This document shows, one piece after another, positions 53,155 through 63,546 of a stretch of 64,000 nt of DNA (within the stretch, counting starts at the first letter, position 1; every line of letters starts with the position of its first letter). Under the pieces are notes generated by a model, which saw nothing but the letters and a program-made list of their open reading frames with translations, did no database searches and was not told where the DNA came from. Source of the DNA: Streptomyces cellulosae (GTDB taxonomy: Bacteria > Actinomycetota > Actinomycetes > Streptomycetales > Streptomycetaceae); assembly GCA_014655195.1 (NCBI GenBank), contig BNBH01000007.1, forward strand, positions 35,151 through 99,150, given 5' to 3'. Made by a program: the position numbers and the translations under genes.

Positions 53155-54683
53155 CGGGCATCACCGCCGAGCAGATCGACGGCACGCTCGCCGACCATCA
53201 GCACGCCGATCATCGGGTTCACGGCGGTCATGGTCGGGAACACGGAGGCGTCGGCGATACGGATGCCCTGCAGCCCCCGGATGCGCAGCTCGGGGTCGAC
53301 GACCGCGGTCTCGTCGTCGGCGGCGCCCATCTTGCAGGTGCCGGCCGGGTGGTAGACGGTGTGCGCGACCTTACGGGCGTACTCGCTCAGCTCCTCGTCA
53401 CCGGTGACGTGCGGACCGGGCGCCACCTCCCGCTTGAGCCAGTGCGCGAGCGGCTCGGTCCTGGCGATCTCGCGGGCGATGCGGATGCCGTCTACGAGGG
53501 TGCGGCCGTCGTAGTCGTCCTCGTCGGTGAAGTACCGGAAGTCCAGCGCCGGCTTGACCTCGGGGTCGGCGCTGGTCAGGTACAGCCGGCCGCGGCTCTT
53601 CGGCTTGGGGATGTTCGGCGTCATGGAGACCCCGAACTCCGGCCGCTGGTAGCCCAGTCGCTCCGGATTGTCCGTGAACGGGATCTGGTAGAAGTGGAAC
53701 ATCAGGTCGGGGCCCGCGTGTTCGGGGTCGCGGCGCACGAACAGACCGGCGTCGGAGTCCATCGCCGAGTTCTCCGGGATGGGCCCGTTCGTCTCCCACA
53801 CGATCACCGACTCGGGGTGGTCGAGCAGGTTCTCGCCGACGCCCGGCAGATGGTGGACCACGGGGATGCCGAGCGCCTCCAGGTCCTCACGCGGCCCGAT
53901 GCCGGAGTGCAGCAGCAGCCGCGGCGAGTCGACGGCCCCGGCGCACAGCACCACCTCGTTGCGGGCGCGGATCAGCACCTCCTCGCCGTCCTTGGTCCGC
54001 ACATGGACGCCCTCGGCGCGGGTGCCGTTCAGCTCCAGCTTGTACGCCCAGGTCTCCAGCCACAGCGTCAGGTTGGAGCGCTCGTCCATCACCGGGTGCA
54101 GATACGCCACGGACGCGGACGACCGCTTGTTGTTCTCCGGGTGGTACGCCAGGTCGAAGAAGCCGACGCCGTCGTTGAACGGCTTCTTGTTGAAGCCCTC
54201 GACGCGGGGCACCTCGAGCGCGTTCCGGGCGGCGTCGACGAAGTCGCGGGCGATGGCGTTCCGGTCCTTCTCGTCGACCGGGACGATGTTGTTCTTCAGC
54301 CGGGCGTAGTACGCCTCCATCTGCACGGCGCCCCAGCCCTTGGCTCCCGCCTGCTCCCACTCGTCCCAGTCGGACGGCAGCGGCTTGAACGCGATGAGCG
54401 TGTTGTGCGAGGAACAGCCGCCGAGGACGCGGGCGCGGCTGTGCCGGATGTGCGAGTTGCCGCGTGGCTGCTCGGTGGTGGGGTAGTCGTAGTCGAGCTC
54501 ACCTCCGAGCAGGCCCATCCAGCGGCGCAGCGTCAGCACGTCGTCCCGTCCGACGTCGCTGGGACCGCCCTCGATGACGGCGATGGTGACGTCGGGGTTC
54601 TCGGTGAGTCGGGAGGCGATGACGGAACCTGCGGTCCCGCCGCCTATGACGACGTAGTCGTAGACAGGTGTGTCCTGGGTCAT
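53151..54683 (-). CDS. betA: Choline dehydrogenase (GMC oxidoreductase)
   Basis: A 510-residue GMC-family flavoenzyme oxidising choline to betaine aldehyde. The FAD motif is [19 protein letters not shown], the second signature [16 protein letters not shown], and the C-terminal catalytic region [15 protein letters not shown] to [22 protein letters not shown] 54683 has GGAG at 7 bases. It overlaps the ATPase start by ATGA. Assignment as choline rather than another alcohol oxidase follows from the neighbouring betaine aldehyde dehydrogenase and transporter. Confidence 0.88.
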
Positions 54684-54698
54684 GGAGATACTCCAATG

Positions 54699-54745
54699 GC
54701 TGAAGCGCCCCGAAGGGGCGCGGGAAACTGCGCGACCAGCCACGC
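54699..54745 (-). repeat. Dispersed-repeat copy inside the betaine operon
   Basis: CCCCGAAGGGGCGCGGGAAA followed by CTGCGCGACCAGCCACG lies in the 111-base gap between the aldehyde dehydrogenase and choline dehydrogenase genes, a copy of the family seen at 8191-8583. The CCCCGAAGGGG start is itself a small hairpin. Confidence 0.75.
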
Positions 54746-54794
54746 CGGCGCCGCCCACGCCCCACGGCGTGCACGACACCGGCGGTGCAAGCTG

Positions 54795-56315
54795 TCAGCC
54801 GCGGAACCACCGAACCGGCGCCGGCGCCAGGTTCTGATACACGTGCTTGGTCTCCCGGTACTCCGCGAGTCCGGCCGGGCCCAGCTCGCGCCCCGTCCCG
54901 CTCTTGCCGAAGCCGCCCCACTCGGCCTGCGGGAGGTAGGGGTGGAAGTCGTTGATCCACACGGTGCCGTGGCGGAGCCGTCCGGCCACGCGGCGGGCGC
55001 GGCCCGGGTCGGACGTCCACACGCCGCCGGCCAGGCCGTACTCGGTGTCGTTGGCGAGGGCGACGGCCTCGTCCTCGGTGCGGAACGTCTCGACGGTGAG
55101 GACCGGTCCGAAGACCTCCTCGCGTACGACGCGCATCTCGCGGTGGCAGCGGTCGAGGACGGTCGGCTCGTAGAAGTAGCCGGACGCGGGGCGCTCGGGA
55201 GCCGGCTCCGGCCGCTTGCCGCCGCACCTCAGCACCGCGCCCTCCTTGAGCGCGGACTCGACGAACGCCTCGACCTTCTCGCGCTGCTGCGCGGAGACGA
55301 GCGGGCCGCACTCCACGCCGTCCTCGGTGCCCCGGCCGAGCCGGATCTTCTCGGCGCGGCGGGCGAGTTCGGCGACGAAGCGGTCCCGTACGGACTCCTC
55401 GACGATGAGGCGCGCGCCGGCGGAGCAGACCTGGCCGCTGTGGATGAAGGCCGCGTTGAGGGCCTGGTCGACGGCGGTGTCGAAGCCCTCCTCGGTGGCG
55501 CAGGCGTCGGCGAAGACCACGTTGGGGTTCTTGCCGCCGAGTTCGAGGGCGACCTTCTTCACGGTCGGCGCGGCGGCCTGGGCGACCTTGGTGCCGCTGA
55601 CCAGCCCGCCGGTGAAGGAGACCAGGTCGACGTCGGGGTGCTCGGCCATCCGCGCGCCGACGGTGTGACCGGGGCCGGTGACGATGTTGGCGACGCCGGC
55701 GGGCAGTCCCGCCTCGGTGAGGAGGCCGATCAGGGCGACGGTGGTCAGCGGGGTGATCTCGCTGGGCTTGACCACGAAGGTGTTGCCCGCGGCGAGCGCG
55801 GGGGCGATCTTCCAACTTGCCTGCAGCAGGGGGTAGTTCCAGGGGGTGATCAGGGCACAGACGCCGACCGGCTCGTGCACGACGACGCTGTGGACGTCGG
55901 GCGAGCCCGCGTCCACGACCCGGCCGGGCGCCTCGGCGGCGACCAGGTCGGCGAAGTAACGGAAGGCGTCGGCCACGCAGTCGATGTCGACGCGGCCCTC
56001 CTCGACGGTCTTGCCGGCGTCCCTGGCCTCCAGGAGACCCAGTTCCTCGCGGTCCCGGACCAGGAGGTCGGCGACGCGGCGCAGCAGCGCGGCCCGCTCG
56101 GCGACGGGGGTGTGCGGCCAGGGCCCCTCGTCGAAGGCCTGGCGCGCCGCCGCCACCGCGAGGTCGGTGTCCTTCTCGTCGCCCTCCGCGACCAGGGCGA
56201 ACGGCCGGGCGTCCGCCGGGTCGAGGATCTCCCGGGTGGCCCCGGAGACGGCGGCCCGCCACTCGCCTCCCGCGTAAATGGTGTCGCGCGCCCGCAAAAC
56301 TGTGCTGTCCGCCAT
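54795..56315 (-). CDS. betB: Betaine aldehyde dehydrogenase
   Basis: A 506-residue NAD(P)-dependent aldehyde dehydrogenase making glycine betaine from betaine aldehyde. The catalytic Glu is in VALELGGKNPN and the Cys in SGQVCSAGARL. The cofactor region has TPWNYPLLQASWKIAPALAAGNTFVVKPSE and SFTGGLVSGTKV. It is the first gene of an operon running through choline dehydrogenase to the ABC transporter, so synthesis and uptake of the osmoprotectant are co-ordinated. Substrate assignment depends on this context. Confidence 0.88.
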   Translation of the reverse strand: MADSTVLRARDTIYAGGEWRAAVSGATREILDPADARPFALVAEGDEKDTDLAVAAARQAFDEGPWPHTPVAERAALLRRVADLLVRDREELGLLEARDAGKTVEEGRVDIDCVADAFRYFADLVAAEAPGRVVDAGSPDVHSVVVHEPVGVCALITPWNYPLLQASWKIAPALAAGNTFVVKPSEITPLTTVALIGLLTEAGLPAGVANIVTGPGHTVGARMAEHPDVDLVSFTGGLVSGTKVAQAAAPTVKKVALELGGKNPNVVFADACATEEGFDTAVDQALNAAFIHSGQVCSAGARLIVEESVRDRFVAELARRAEKIRLGRGTEDGVECGPLVSAQQREKVEAFVESALKEGAVLRCGGKRPEPAPERPASGYFYEPTVLDRCHREMRVVREEVFGPVLTVETFRTEDEAVALANDTEYGLAGGVWTSDPGRARRVAGRLRHGTVWINDFHPYLPQAEWGGFGKSGTGRELGPAGLAEYRETKHVYQNLAPAPVRWFRG

Positions 56316-56463
56316 GATCGGTTACTGCCTTCCGTTCTTCTCCGCGCCCGTGGGTCACATGCCTGCTACCCCCGAGACCGGGTGCGCCTGCCCTGCCGGG
56401 CGGAAGTCATGCGGAATCTCTGCACGGAGTGCGCTTCGTCACGCAGGGGCCTGTGGAGCCTTT

Positions 56464-56640
56464 CCACGCCGGGTGCGGGGCGTCCATGGCTGGTCGCGCA
56501 GTTCCCCGCGCCCCTGAAGGACGCCTCCGCCGCCGGCACGCCGCCGCACGGGTCGGCAGCGGCAACCCTTCAACGCCGGGTGCGGCCAGTCCATGGCTGG
56601 CCTCGCAGTTCCCCGCGCCCCTTCGGGGCGCCTCCACGAC
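56464..56640. repeat. Two tandem copies of the dispersed repeat
   Basis: Within the 463-base gap 56316-56778, the units CGCCGGGTGCGG...CCATGGCTGG...GCAGTTCCCCGCGCCCC occur at about 56467 and 56574 (period 107). This is the same family as at 8191-8583. The flanking bases of the gap show no gene. Confidence 0.8.
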
Positions 56641-56778
56641 TACGGGCAGTCGTGCCTCCCCCAGTGCCTTATGGGCCTGGGACGTACCCTCAGGGCGGCA
56701 CGGGTGGGCGCGGCGGCGCCTCGTTGGCGCCGAGTCGCGCCGACACCCCCGGCCCGCCGCAACCGACGGGACGTCAGG

Positions 56779-57714
56779 TCAGCCGCACGTCGCCGACGGA
56801 GGACAGAAGTACTCCGACGCCAGGAGCGCCAGCTCCAACTCCGGGTCCACCCCATCCGTAGGCGCCCCGTACGCGGCCACCGCGTACACCTTCCCGTCCT
56901 CCGGCGACCGGAAGCGGACGTCCTGGACGTGCCAGCTGCCGACCTCCGGCTCGCCCCGCAGCGAATCGGCGAGGTATTCCAGGCGCAACCCCTCGGCCCC
57001 CGCGTCCAGCCTCACCAGTTCGACCCGCTGAAACCCGTCCGGCTTGGGCGTCTCGTCCGACAGGTACAACTCGAAGGACTCCTCCGGCGAGGACTCCGCG
57101 ACCTCGTACACCTGAAGCCGCCGGAACCCGTCCGGACTCCGGTAGTTCACCACGTCGAACCCGTGCTGCGAAGGCACCGTCTCCCGCTCCCACCCCGTGG
57201 GCCGCGCGATGGTGAACCCCTCCGCGTCGTGATGCAGTTCGAACCCCTCGGGCAGCGCCGACGGGTCGGCAGAGGGCGACCCGGAGGACTCCGTGGGCAC
57301 CGCCTCCGACTCCTCCACCGGCGTGGGCGACGGCGACTCCTGCGGGGCGCTCGTACTCGTACCCCCCGCGCGATCGTCCGCCGCACCGCCCGCACGGTCG
57401 TCCCCCACGACCAGACTCAGCACCAGCGCCACCGCGACCCCCACGACCGCGGCCCCGCCCAGCACACCCCACACCACCCGCCGCCGCCCGGCGCCGAACT
57501 CCCCCGGCTCACCCGGCCTCGGCGGCTCCGGAACGGACCACCCCTCACCCCGCGGGGCATCGGGGTCGGTCACCCCGCCCGGAGCACCCGCCGGCACGGC
57601 CGGCTGGAAGGACGGCGGAGGAGGCGGCGGCGGAGTCACCGAGGGGGTACCGCCGCCGACGCCGCCCTCCCACCGCTGCGCGTCCTCGTTCCAGTACCGC
57701 TCTCCCCCGGTCAC
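56779..57714 (-). CDS. Membrane-anchored protein with Pro-rich N-terminus, third gene of the shared-motif operon
   Basis: A 311-residue protein. It begins TGGERYWNEDAQRWEGG, with a WxxDxxRWxGG-like motif often found at the N-terminus of streptomycete membrane proteins. A poly-Pro stretch, one membrane helix (VVWGVLGGAAVVGVAVALVLSLVVG, about 79-103) and a Ser/Pro/Thr linker follow. The outer domain of about 160 residues (GFELHHDAEGFTIARPTGWERETV ... SWHVQDVRFRSPEDGKVYAVAAYG) ends with two cysteines (FCPPSATCG). GTG 57714 lies 6 bases after the upstream small gene, so they share a transcript. Function unknown. Confidence 0.78.
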   Translation of the reverse strand: MTGGERYWNEDAQRWEGGVGGGTPSVTPPPPPPPSFQPAVPAGAPGGVTDPDAPRGEGWSVPEPPRPGEPGEFGAGRRRVVWGVLGGAAVVGVAVALVLSLVVGDDRAGGAADDRAGGTSTSAPQESPSPTPVEESEAVPTESSGSPSADPSALPEGFELHHDAEGFTIARPTGWERETVPSQHGFDVVNYRSPDGFRRLQVYEVAESSPEESFELYLSDETPKPDGFQRVELVRLDAGAEGLRLEYLADSLRGEPEVGSWHVQDVRFRSPEDGKVYAVAAYGAPTDGVDPELELALLASEYFCPPSATCG

Positions 57715-57720
57715 GGCGCC

Positions 57721-58074
57721 TCACATCCCCAGCAGCCCGGCGACGGCCCCCGCCGACGAGAACAGCGTCAGAATGCTCTGCGCATCGGTCAGCGCCTCCC
57801 GCAGCCGCTGTATCCGCCCCTCACCGGCCGTCCCGGTACGCGTGATCTCCTCCTCGGTGTCGGCCAGCGTGGAGTCCAGCCGCGCGACCTGCTCGTTCTC
57901 CCGCAGCCGTGCGAGGTCCGCGCGCAGTTCCTGAACGGCGGCCAGCAGCTGCTCGGCGGTTTCGTCGCGCGCCGGAGCCGCCGTGTTGTGCGTCTCCGCG
58001 CGGGCGTGGGCGCCGAACGCGAAGGAGGAGTTGTCGGCACGGCCGATGCTCACGTTCGGTTCGTCGGATGCCAT
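57721..58074 (-). CDS. 117-residue coiled-coil protein with N-terminal IGRADNSSFAFG motif
   Basis: A small protein of three parts. Residues 8-28 carry VSIGRADNSSFAFGAHARAET, almost identical to the C-terminus of the protein encoded immediately upstream. Residues about 38-90 are a charged, heptad-rich coiled coil (AEQLLAAVQELRADLARLRENEQVARLDSTL). The C-terminus is a hydrophobic, glycine-rich helix (ILTLFSSAGAVAGLLGM) that could insert in a membrane. ATG 58074 follows the previous stop by one base. No known family was recognised. The layout (homotypic motif, coiled coil, membrane-active end) recalls effectors of amyloid-type signalling pairs, which is inference. Confidence 0.72.
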   Translation of the reverse strand: MASDEPNVSIGRADNSSFAFGAHARAETHNTAAPARDETAEQLLAAVQELRADLARLRENEQVARLDSTLADTEEEITRTGTAGEGRIQRLREALTDAQSILTLFSSAGAVAGLLGM

Positions 58075-58075
58075 G

Positions 58076-59803
58076 TCAGTCGGATCCCTTCCGCAGCCCG
58101 GGGCCGCCGGTCGTGGTCTCGGCGCGCGCGTGGTCACCGAAGGCGAAGGACGAGTTGTCGGCGCGCCCGATGTGCACGGCGCCGCTGCTGATGTTGACGA
58201 TCTTCTGCACGAACTCACCGGTCTCGTAGCCCGCTTCGCCCAGCGCCAGCCGCACCCCGCGGCTGATGCGGTCCTGCACGCTGCGCAGGTACCGGGCGAC
58301 GTCCATGTCCTGGAACGTGGACCCGGCGGGCGCCGCGGCCAGCTCCCGCACGGACAGCGCGGGCCCGTCGGGCAGCGCGTGCGCGTGGCCGCCGGTGAGC
58401 AGCCGCCACAGGTAGGCCGCGCCCCGGCCGAGGGTGATGAGCGAGTCGCCGGCGGAGCGGGGCACCAGGACGGCGGAGCCGGCGATGCGGCCCGTCAGGT
58501 CGTGCAGGAACTGGTGCGCCGTGCGGTCGGCGTCCTTGAAGTCCGCGCGGACCGGCAGCAGCACGTGCGGCGCGATCTCCAGCATCAGCATCCGGCCCTG
58601 GGTGTGGACGCGGACGAAGACGGTGACGACCAGCTCCTCCTCCCAGCCGGCGACCCGGACGCGCAGGAAGTGCCTCCGCTTCTCGCCGCCCTCCTCGACG
58701 GCCCGCGTCCGGTGCTGCTCGAAGTCGGCGGGCCCGTACGGCGCCTGGTCGCGGCGCAGCAGCCCCTCGACGGGCAGGAACACGCACTCGTCGATCTCCA
58801 GCCGCCGCAGCCGGTCCCGTACGCCGGGGCCCGCGTGCTCGGCGGGCAGCCGCAGCTGTTCGATGAGGGGGCGGACCCGGTCGAGGATGGCGCGGTTGCT
58901 GAGCGGCTGCTGGTCGGCGTCCTCGTCGGGCCGCAGTTCCACGGCGAGCACCCAGGTGTCGTACGCGGTGCCGGCCCCGCAGAACGGACGGGCCTCGTGG
59001 TACATGACGAGCGGGGTGTGCTGCTCCAGCCGGATCCGCTGGGACAGCCGCCGGAAGCGGGTCCCCTCGTGCCGCTCGGCGGGGTCGCCGGCCGCGTCCG
59101 GGAACCGGGCAGGGGACAGCTCGGCGGCGAGCACCCGCGCGAACTGCGTACGGCGCCCCGCGACGCACAGGCCGATGACCACGAGCACGCCGATCCCGAA
59201 CCACCCCTGCCAGGGCTTGGCGTCCCCGGAGAACCCTCTGGTGAGCGCCCCCAGCACGTCCTCGTCGCCGGAGTACCCGTACGACGACGAGGAGGAGGAG
59301 TACGAGGGCTCGCCACCGCCCTCGCCCAGCGCCACGGAGAACAGGGTGACGAACGCGAACACGGTCACCACGCGGCCGCCCCAGCGGGCGACGAACGCGA
59401 CGAGCGAGCGGTACCACGGCGGCCGGGCGTCACGGCCGCGCAGCAGGGGCGCGGCGGCGAGCATCAGGCTGGGCCAGACGAAGTAGAGGAGCAGGTTGCC
59501 GCTGATCAGGGCGCCGACGATCCACAGTCCTACGACGGCGGCCGCCCACAGCATCTCCAGGCGCCGGGCGCGCAGCGCGTGGGCGAGGACGCGGGCGGCG
59601 TCGAAGCCGAGGGAGGGCGCGACGACGCGCTGTTCGTGGAGGTAAAGCTCCTCGATGACCCGGTCGCGGTAGCCGGGGTCCAGGTAGGTCCCCGCGCACA
59701 GCAGCCGGGACGCCTCGCTGGCGTACGGGGGCACGGGCGGCGGGCCGTCCGGCGTCCCGTCCGGGTGCTGCGGCTGCTGCTGGGGCACGAAGGCAGTGCT
59801 CAC
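58076..59803 (-). CDS. 575-residue multi-helix membrane protein with C-terminal IGRADNSSFAFG motif
   Basis: The first gene of the operon. A Pro/Gln-rich start (about 1-28) is followed by three or four membrane helices (around 83-118, 138-158 and 198-218), with a Gly/Ser/Tyr loop (GEPSYSSSSSSYGYSGD) between. A cytoplasmic region of about 330 residues follows, with no recognised domain (RLSQRIRLEQHTPLVMYHEARPF, ELVVTVFVRVHTQGRMLMLEIAPHVLLPVR). The end, residues 536-562, reads VNISSGAVHIGRADNSSFAF and continues GDHARAE, shared with the next gene product. It may be a membrane sensor that signals to the small protein through this motif. Confidence 0.75.
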   Translation of the reverse strand: MSTAFVPQQQPQHPDGTPDGPPPVPPYASEASRLLCAGTYLDPGYRDRVIEELYLHEQRVVAPSLGFDAARVLAHALRARRLEMLWAAAVVGLWIVGALISGNLLLYFVWPSLMLAAAPLLRGRDARPPWYRSLVAFVARWGGRVVTVFAFVTLFSVALGEGGGEPSYSSSSSSYGYSGDEDVLGALTRGFSGDAKPWQGWFGIGVLVVIGLCVAGRRTQFARVLAAELSPARFPDAAGDPAERHEGTRFRRLSQRIRLEQHTPLVMYHEARPFCGAGTAYDTWVLAVELRPDEDADQQPLSNRAILDRVRPLIEQLRLPAEHAGPGVRDRLRRLEIDECVFLPVEGLLRRDQAPYGPADFEQHRTRAVEEGGEKRRHFLRVRVAGWEEELVVTVFVRVHTQGRMLMLEIAPHVLLPVRADFKDADRTAHQFLHDLTGRIAGSAVLVPRSAGDSLITLGRGAAYLWRLLTGGHAHALPDGPALSVRELAAAPAGSTFQDMDVARYLRSVQDRISRGVRLALGEAGYETGEFVQKIVNISSGAVHIGRADNSSFAFGDHARAETTTGGPGLRKGSD

Positions 59804-59925
59804 GCGGATCCCCCGATACGCGAATCGACGTCACGACCACGTGGAGTGACGGGGCATCAGAATAGAGCAACGGCGGTCAGGTGCGAACCGGATTGACCAC
59901 AGGGACCGATGGGGCGACGACGCGA

Positions 59926-59964
59926 GCGGGGCCCCGCACCGGACGAACCGGTACGGGGCCCCGC
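59926..59964 (-). terminator. Terminator after mdh
   Basis: GCGGGGCCCCGCACCGG (59926-59942) pairs with CCGGTACGGGGCCCCGC (59948-59964), a 17-bp stem with one mismatch and a 5-base loop, 20 bases after the mdh stop. Confidence 0.85.
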
Positions 59965-59984
59965 GAAGGCCGTGGGGGCCGGGC

Positions 59985-61124
<1,140 letters not shown>

Positions 61125-61210
61125 CTATCGCGCATCCACCGCCCCGCACGGCCGGGCTCCCTGTGGCCCGCCCCACAGAGTGACGGCCCGGCCACGCGCA
61201 CGTCGCACAC

Positions 61211-61549
61211 GCCCGGCCGGGCGGCGGAGGTGAGAAGCCCGGCCGGGCTCGGCGGAGAGGTGCGGAAATCCCGGCCGGGCGCCGGATGAGGTGCGGAGCA
61301 CTTGGCCGGGCTCGGCAGAGTGGCGGGGAGCAGCCGACCGGGCTGGCGCAGAAGTGAGGGGAACCCGGCCGGGCTGGCAGAGAGGCGAGGGGAACCCGGC
61401 CGGGCTGACGGAGAGGTGAGGAGCACCTGGCCGGGCTCGGCAGAGTGGCCGGGAGCAGCCGACCGGGCTGGCGCAGAAGTGAGGGGAACCCGGCCGGACG
61501 CGCGGAGAGGTGAGAAGCAGCCGGCCGGGCTGGCGGAGAGGTGAGGGAA
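61211..61549. repeat. Minisatellite of about 30-bp CCCGGCCGGGCT units
   Basis: About eleven units built on CCGGCCGGGCT-N-GGCGGAGAGGTGAGG fill this stretch. A higher-order segment of about 80 bp (GAGCACTTGGCCGGGCTCGG onward) recurs after 125 bp (61296 and 61421). Each unit has a self-complementary GCCCGGCCGGGC core. The remainder of the 947-base gap between mdh and the XRE gene (61109-61210 and 61550-61921) shows no credible gene. Confidence 0.85.
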
Positions 61550-61921
61550 AAGGGCGGCCGCTCCGTCCGGGAGAGGTAGGGGCGGGGCGGCCGCCGTCGG
61601 GGACCGAACATGCCGGTATCCCATGGGGGTACTTCTCGCGTGCCCGCCCCTGACGTCCGCATTCACGTCCCCACGGTTCCCTCACATGTCATGCCCCGTA
61701 CGGCCTACGCGAACGAGGGAACCGGCTACGCCGGCCGGAAAGCCCCGCCGGCCCCGGCGCCCCGGAAACCGGCCCCTGCGCCAAGTCCCGCCGACCCGAC
61801 TACCGGGCGACCGGGCGCCGGGCAACCGGACGGCCGGGCTGACGAACGCCGTTGTGGCCGGGCGAGAGGGCTGCGGCGGCCCCGGGGCTCGGCCGCCCCT
61901 GCCGTCAGGGCGGAGAGACCG

Positions 61922-63016
61922 TCAGTCCGTGCAGCCCTTCTCCCCCGTCGCCGCCAGCACCGCGCAAGCCTTCGCCTCCGTCGCCGAGGTGACCGGGACC
62001 ATCATCGTGTAGGCGACCGTGTCACCCGGGGCGTCGACGGAGTCGGTCTGCTGGGACGTGCCCGAGGTGATCTCGACCGTGTCCCCTTGCGTGGCCTGGG
62101 TGATGCGTCCCCACGCCGCCGCGCAGACCTCGCTGTAGCGGACCTCGACGGTGGTGGCGCCGACGACCGCGGTGCCGGCCGTGGTGACCAGGTCGCCGCT
62201 GCACCCCATGACCTCGGCGTCCTTGCCCGCGCAGCTCTTCCCGCTGCACTTCACGCCGGGAGGCAGCGGCGCCTCCTTGGTGACGGTGGGCGACGGGGAG
62301 GGCGTGGCCTCCTTCTTGTCGCCCTGGGTCTGGGTGACGTACAGCCCGGCGGCGACCACGACGAGCGCGCCGAGCGCCCCGACGAGGAACGTCGCCGTGC
62401 GCCGCCTGCCCGCGGGGCGGCCCGAACCGCCGCCCCGACCCGACGGCTCCGCGGGCGGCGGGCCGTACCCCCCGGCCGCGGGCGCCCCGGGACCGTACGC
62501 CCCCGGGTAACCCGCCTCCGGGTTCACGACCCCCCAGGAGTTGCCGCTGCCCGACGCGTCACGCACGTCGGTGGCGGTCGGCTGGGGCGGCACGCTCGGC
62601 GACACCCCGGCAGGCCCGGCGACCCCCGTACGGGCGCCGCCTCCGCTGGAGCGTCCGCCGCCCGACGGCGGCGCGGCCAGCTCGCTCAGCGCGGCGCGCG
62701 CCTGCGAGATCCGGATCGCCTCCATGGTCATGTCGTGCCGCATCTCCGAGCGGCTCCACGCGCGCTCGGCGAGCTCCCACATGGTGGTCAGGTGCACCGG
62801 GTTGGTCCCGGTGACCTCCGCCAGCGCCACGATCGCGCCCTTGGGCGCGAGGAGCCGGCCGTTCAGATAGCGCTCCCAGGACGTCTTGCTGTAACCCGTG
62901 CGGTCGGCGACCGACGCGACGCTCAGACCGCTGCGGTCCACCAGCCGCCTGAGCTGACTGGTGAACTCCCTGATCTGCGGATCGAGTTCATCCGGCAAGG
63001 CCTTCCAACGAGGCAT
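61922..63016 (-). CDS. XRE-type HTH membrane protein with extracellular DUF2690-like domain
   Basis: A 364-residue protein. The N-terminal helix-turn-helix (LSVASVADRTGYSKTSWERYLNGRLLAPKGAIVALAEVTG, residues about 31-70) is followed by a Gly/Pro/Ser-rich spacer and one membrane helix (TATFLVGALGALVVVAAGLYV, about 208-228). The outer domain of about 130 residues begins with a Cys-rich segment (GVKCSGKSCAGKDAEVMGCSG) typical of DUF2690 and also has later cysteines. It is presumably a membrane-tethered regulator linking an outside signal to DNA binding. GGGGGAGAG lies just before ATG 63016. Confidence 0.83.
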   Translation of the reverse strand: MPRWKALPDELDPQIREFTSQLRRLVDRSGLSVASVADRTGYSKTSWERYLNGRLLAPKGAIVALAEVTGTNPVHLTTMWELAERAWSRSEMRHDMTMEAIRISQARAALSELAAPPSGGGRSSGGGARTGVAGPAGVSPSVPPQPTATDVRDASGSGNSWGVVNPEAGYPGAYGPGAPAAGGYGPPPAEPSGRGGGSGRPAGRRRTATFLVGALGALVVVAAGLYVTQTQGDKKEATPSPSPTVTKEAPLPPGVKCSGKSCAGKDAEVMGCSGDLVTTAGTAVVGATTVEVRYSEVCAAAWGRITQATQGDTVEITSGTSQQTDSVDAPGDTVAYTMMVPVTSATEAKACAVLAATGEKGCTD

Positions 63017-63487
63017 TGCTCTCCCCCTCTGTCCCCCGGTTCGTGCTGGTGTTTCCCTCGCGCATGGTGCCCCTTGCCACGTCCCGTCTGGCTACCCACA
63101 GGGATGCCGCCGGGACGGGTCTCAGTTCCCGGGGTGGGGGCGCACGGGAGCAACAGGGCGCGTGCGGCGTTGCACGCCCAGTCGCTTGCGCTCCAGTGTC
63201 CCACCGGTCGGCCCCCCGGCCGAACGGAACCCCGGAACCTGAACACCGGACGCACCGGACCGATATGACCGTCCCACCGTCTTCCTGTCCTACCACCCCG
63301 ACGCCCCTCGCGGAGGCGTCCGCGGCCACATCCTCCCTGCGCGGACACCCGTGTCGCGAACAGGCCCCGGAGTCATCGCAAGGGCGTACGGGGATTCCGG
63401 GGCGCGTACCGGAACGGTCACTTCCGTGCCACAGCGGCCGGACCGCCGTTGATCGGACCGTCCGCCGTGCAGCAACGTGGTGCGCGG
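63017..63487. other. Non-coding stretch upstream of the XRE gene
   Basis: About 470 bases without a supportable gene; open frames here have shadow-like composition. It must hold the XRE gene promoter, but no clear -10/-35 pair was found. Confidence 0.4.
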
Positions 63488-63527
63488 CGGCGGCCCGTCC
63501 TCTCACGGGGGTGTGGACGGGCCGCCG
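63488..63527 (-). terminator. Terminator after the DUF3017 gene
   Basis: CGGCGGCCCGTCC (63488-63500) pairs with GGACGGGCCGCCG (63515-63527): a 13-bp perfect stem with a 14-base loop, 20 bases after the DUF3017 stop. Confidence 0.8.
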
Positions 63528-63546
63528 TCACCGCCGTACGGGCAGC

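Noticed and set aside
61125..61685. Minus-strand frames encoding FPSPLRQPGRLL-like repeats across the minisatellite
   Set aside because: Open in several frames at once because the repeat unit lacks stops; no start signal and no conservation evidence.
63017..63506. Minus-strand frame of about 172 codons between the XRE and DUF3017 genes
   Set aside because: Cys/Arg/Pro-rich shadow composition, overlapping the XRE gene start, without a ribosome binding site.
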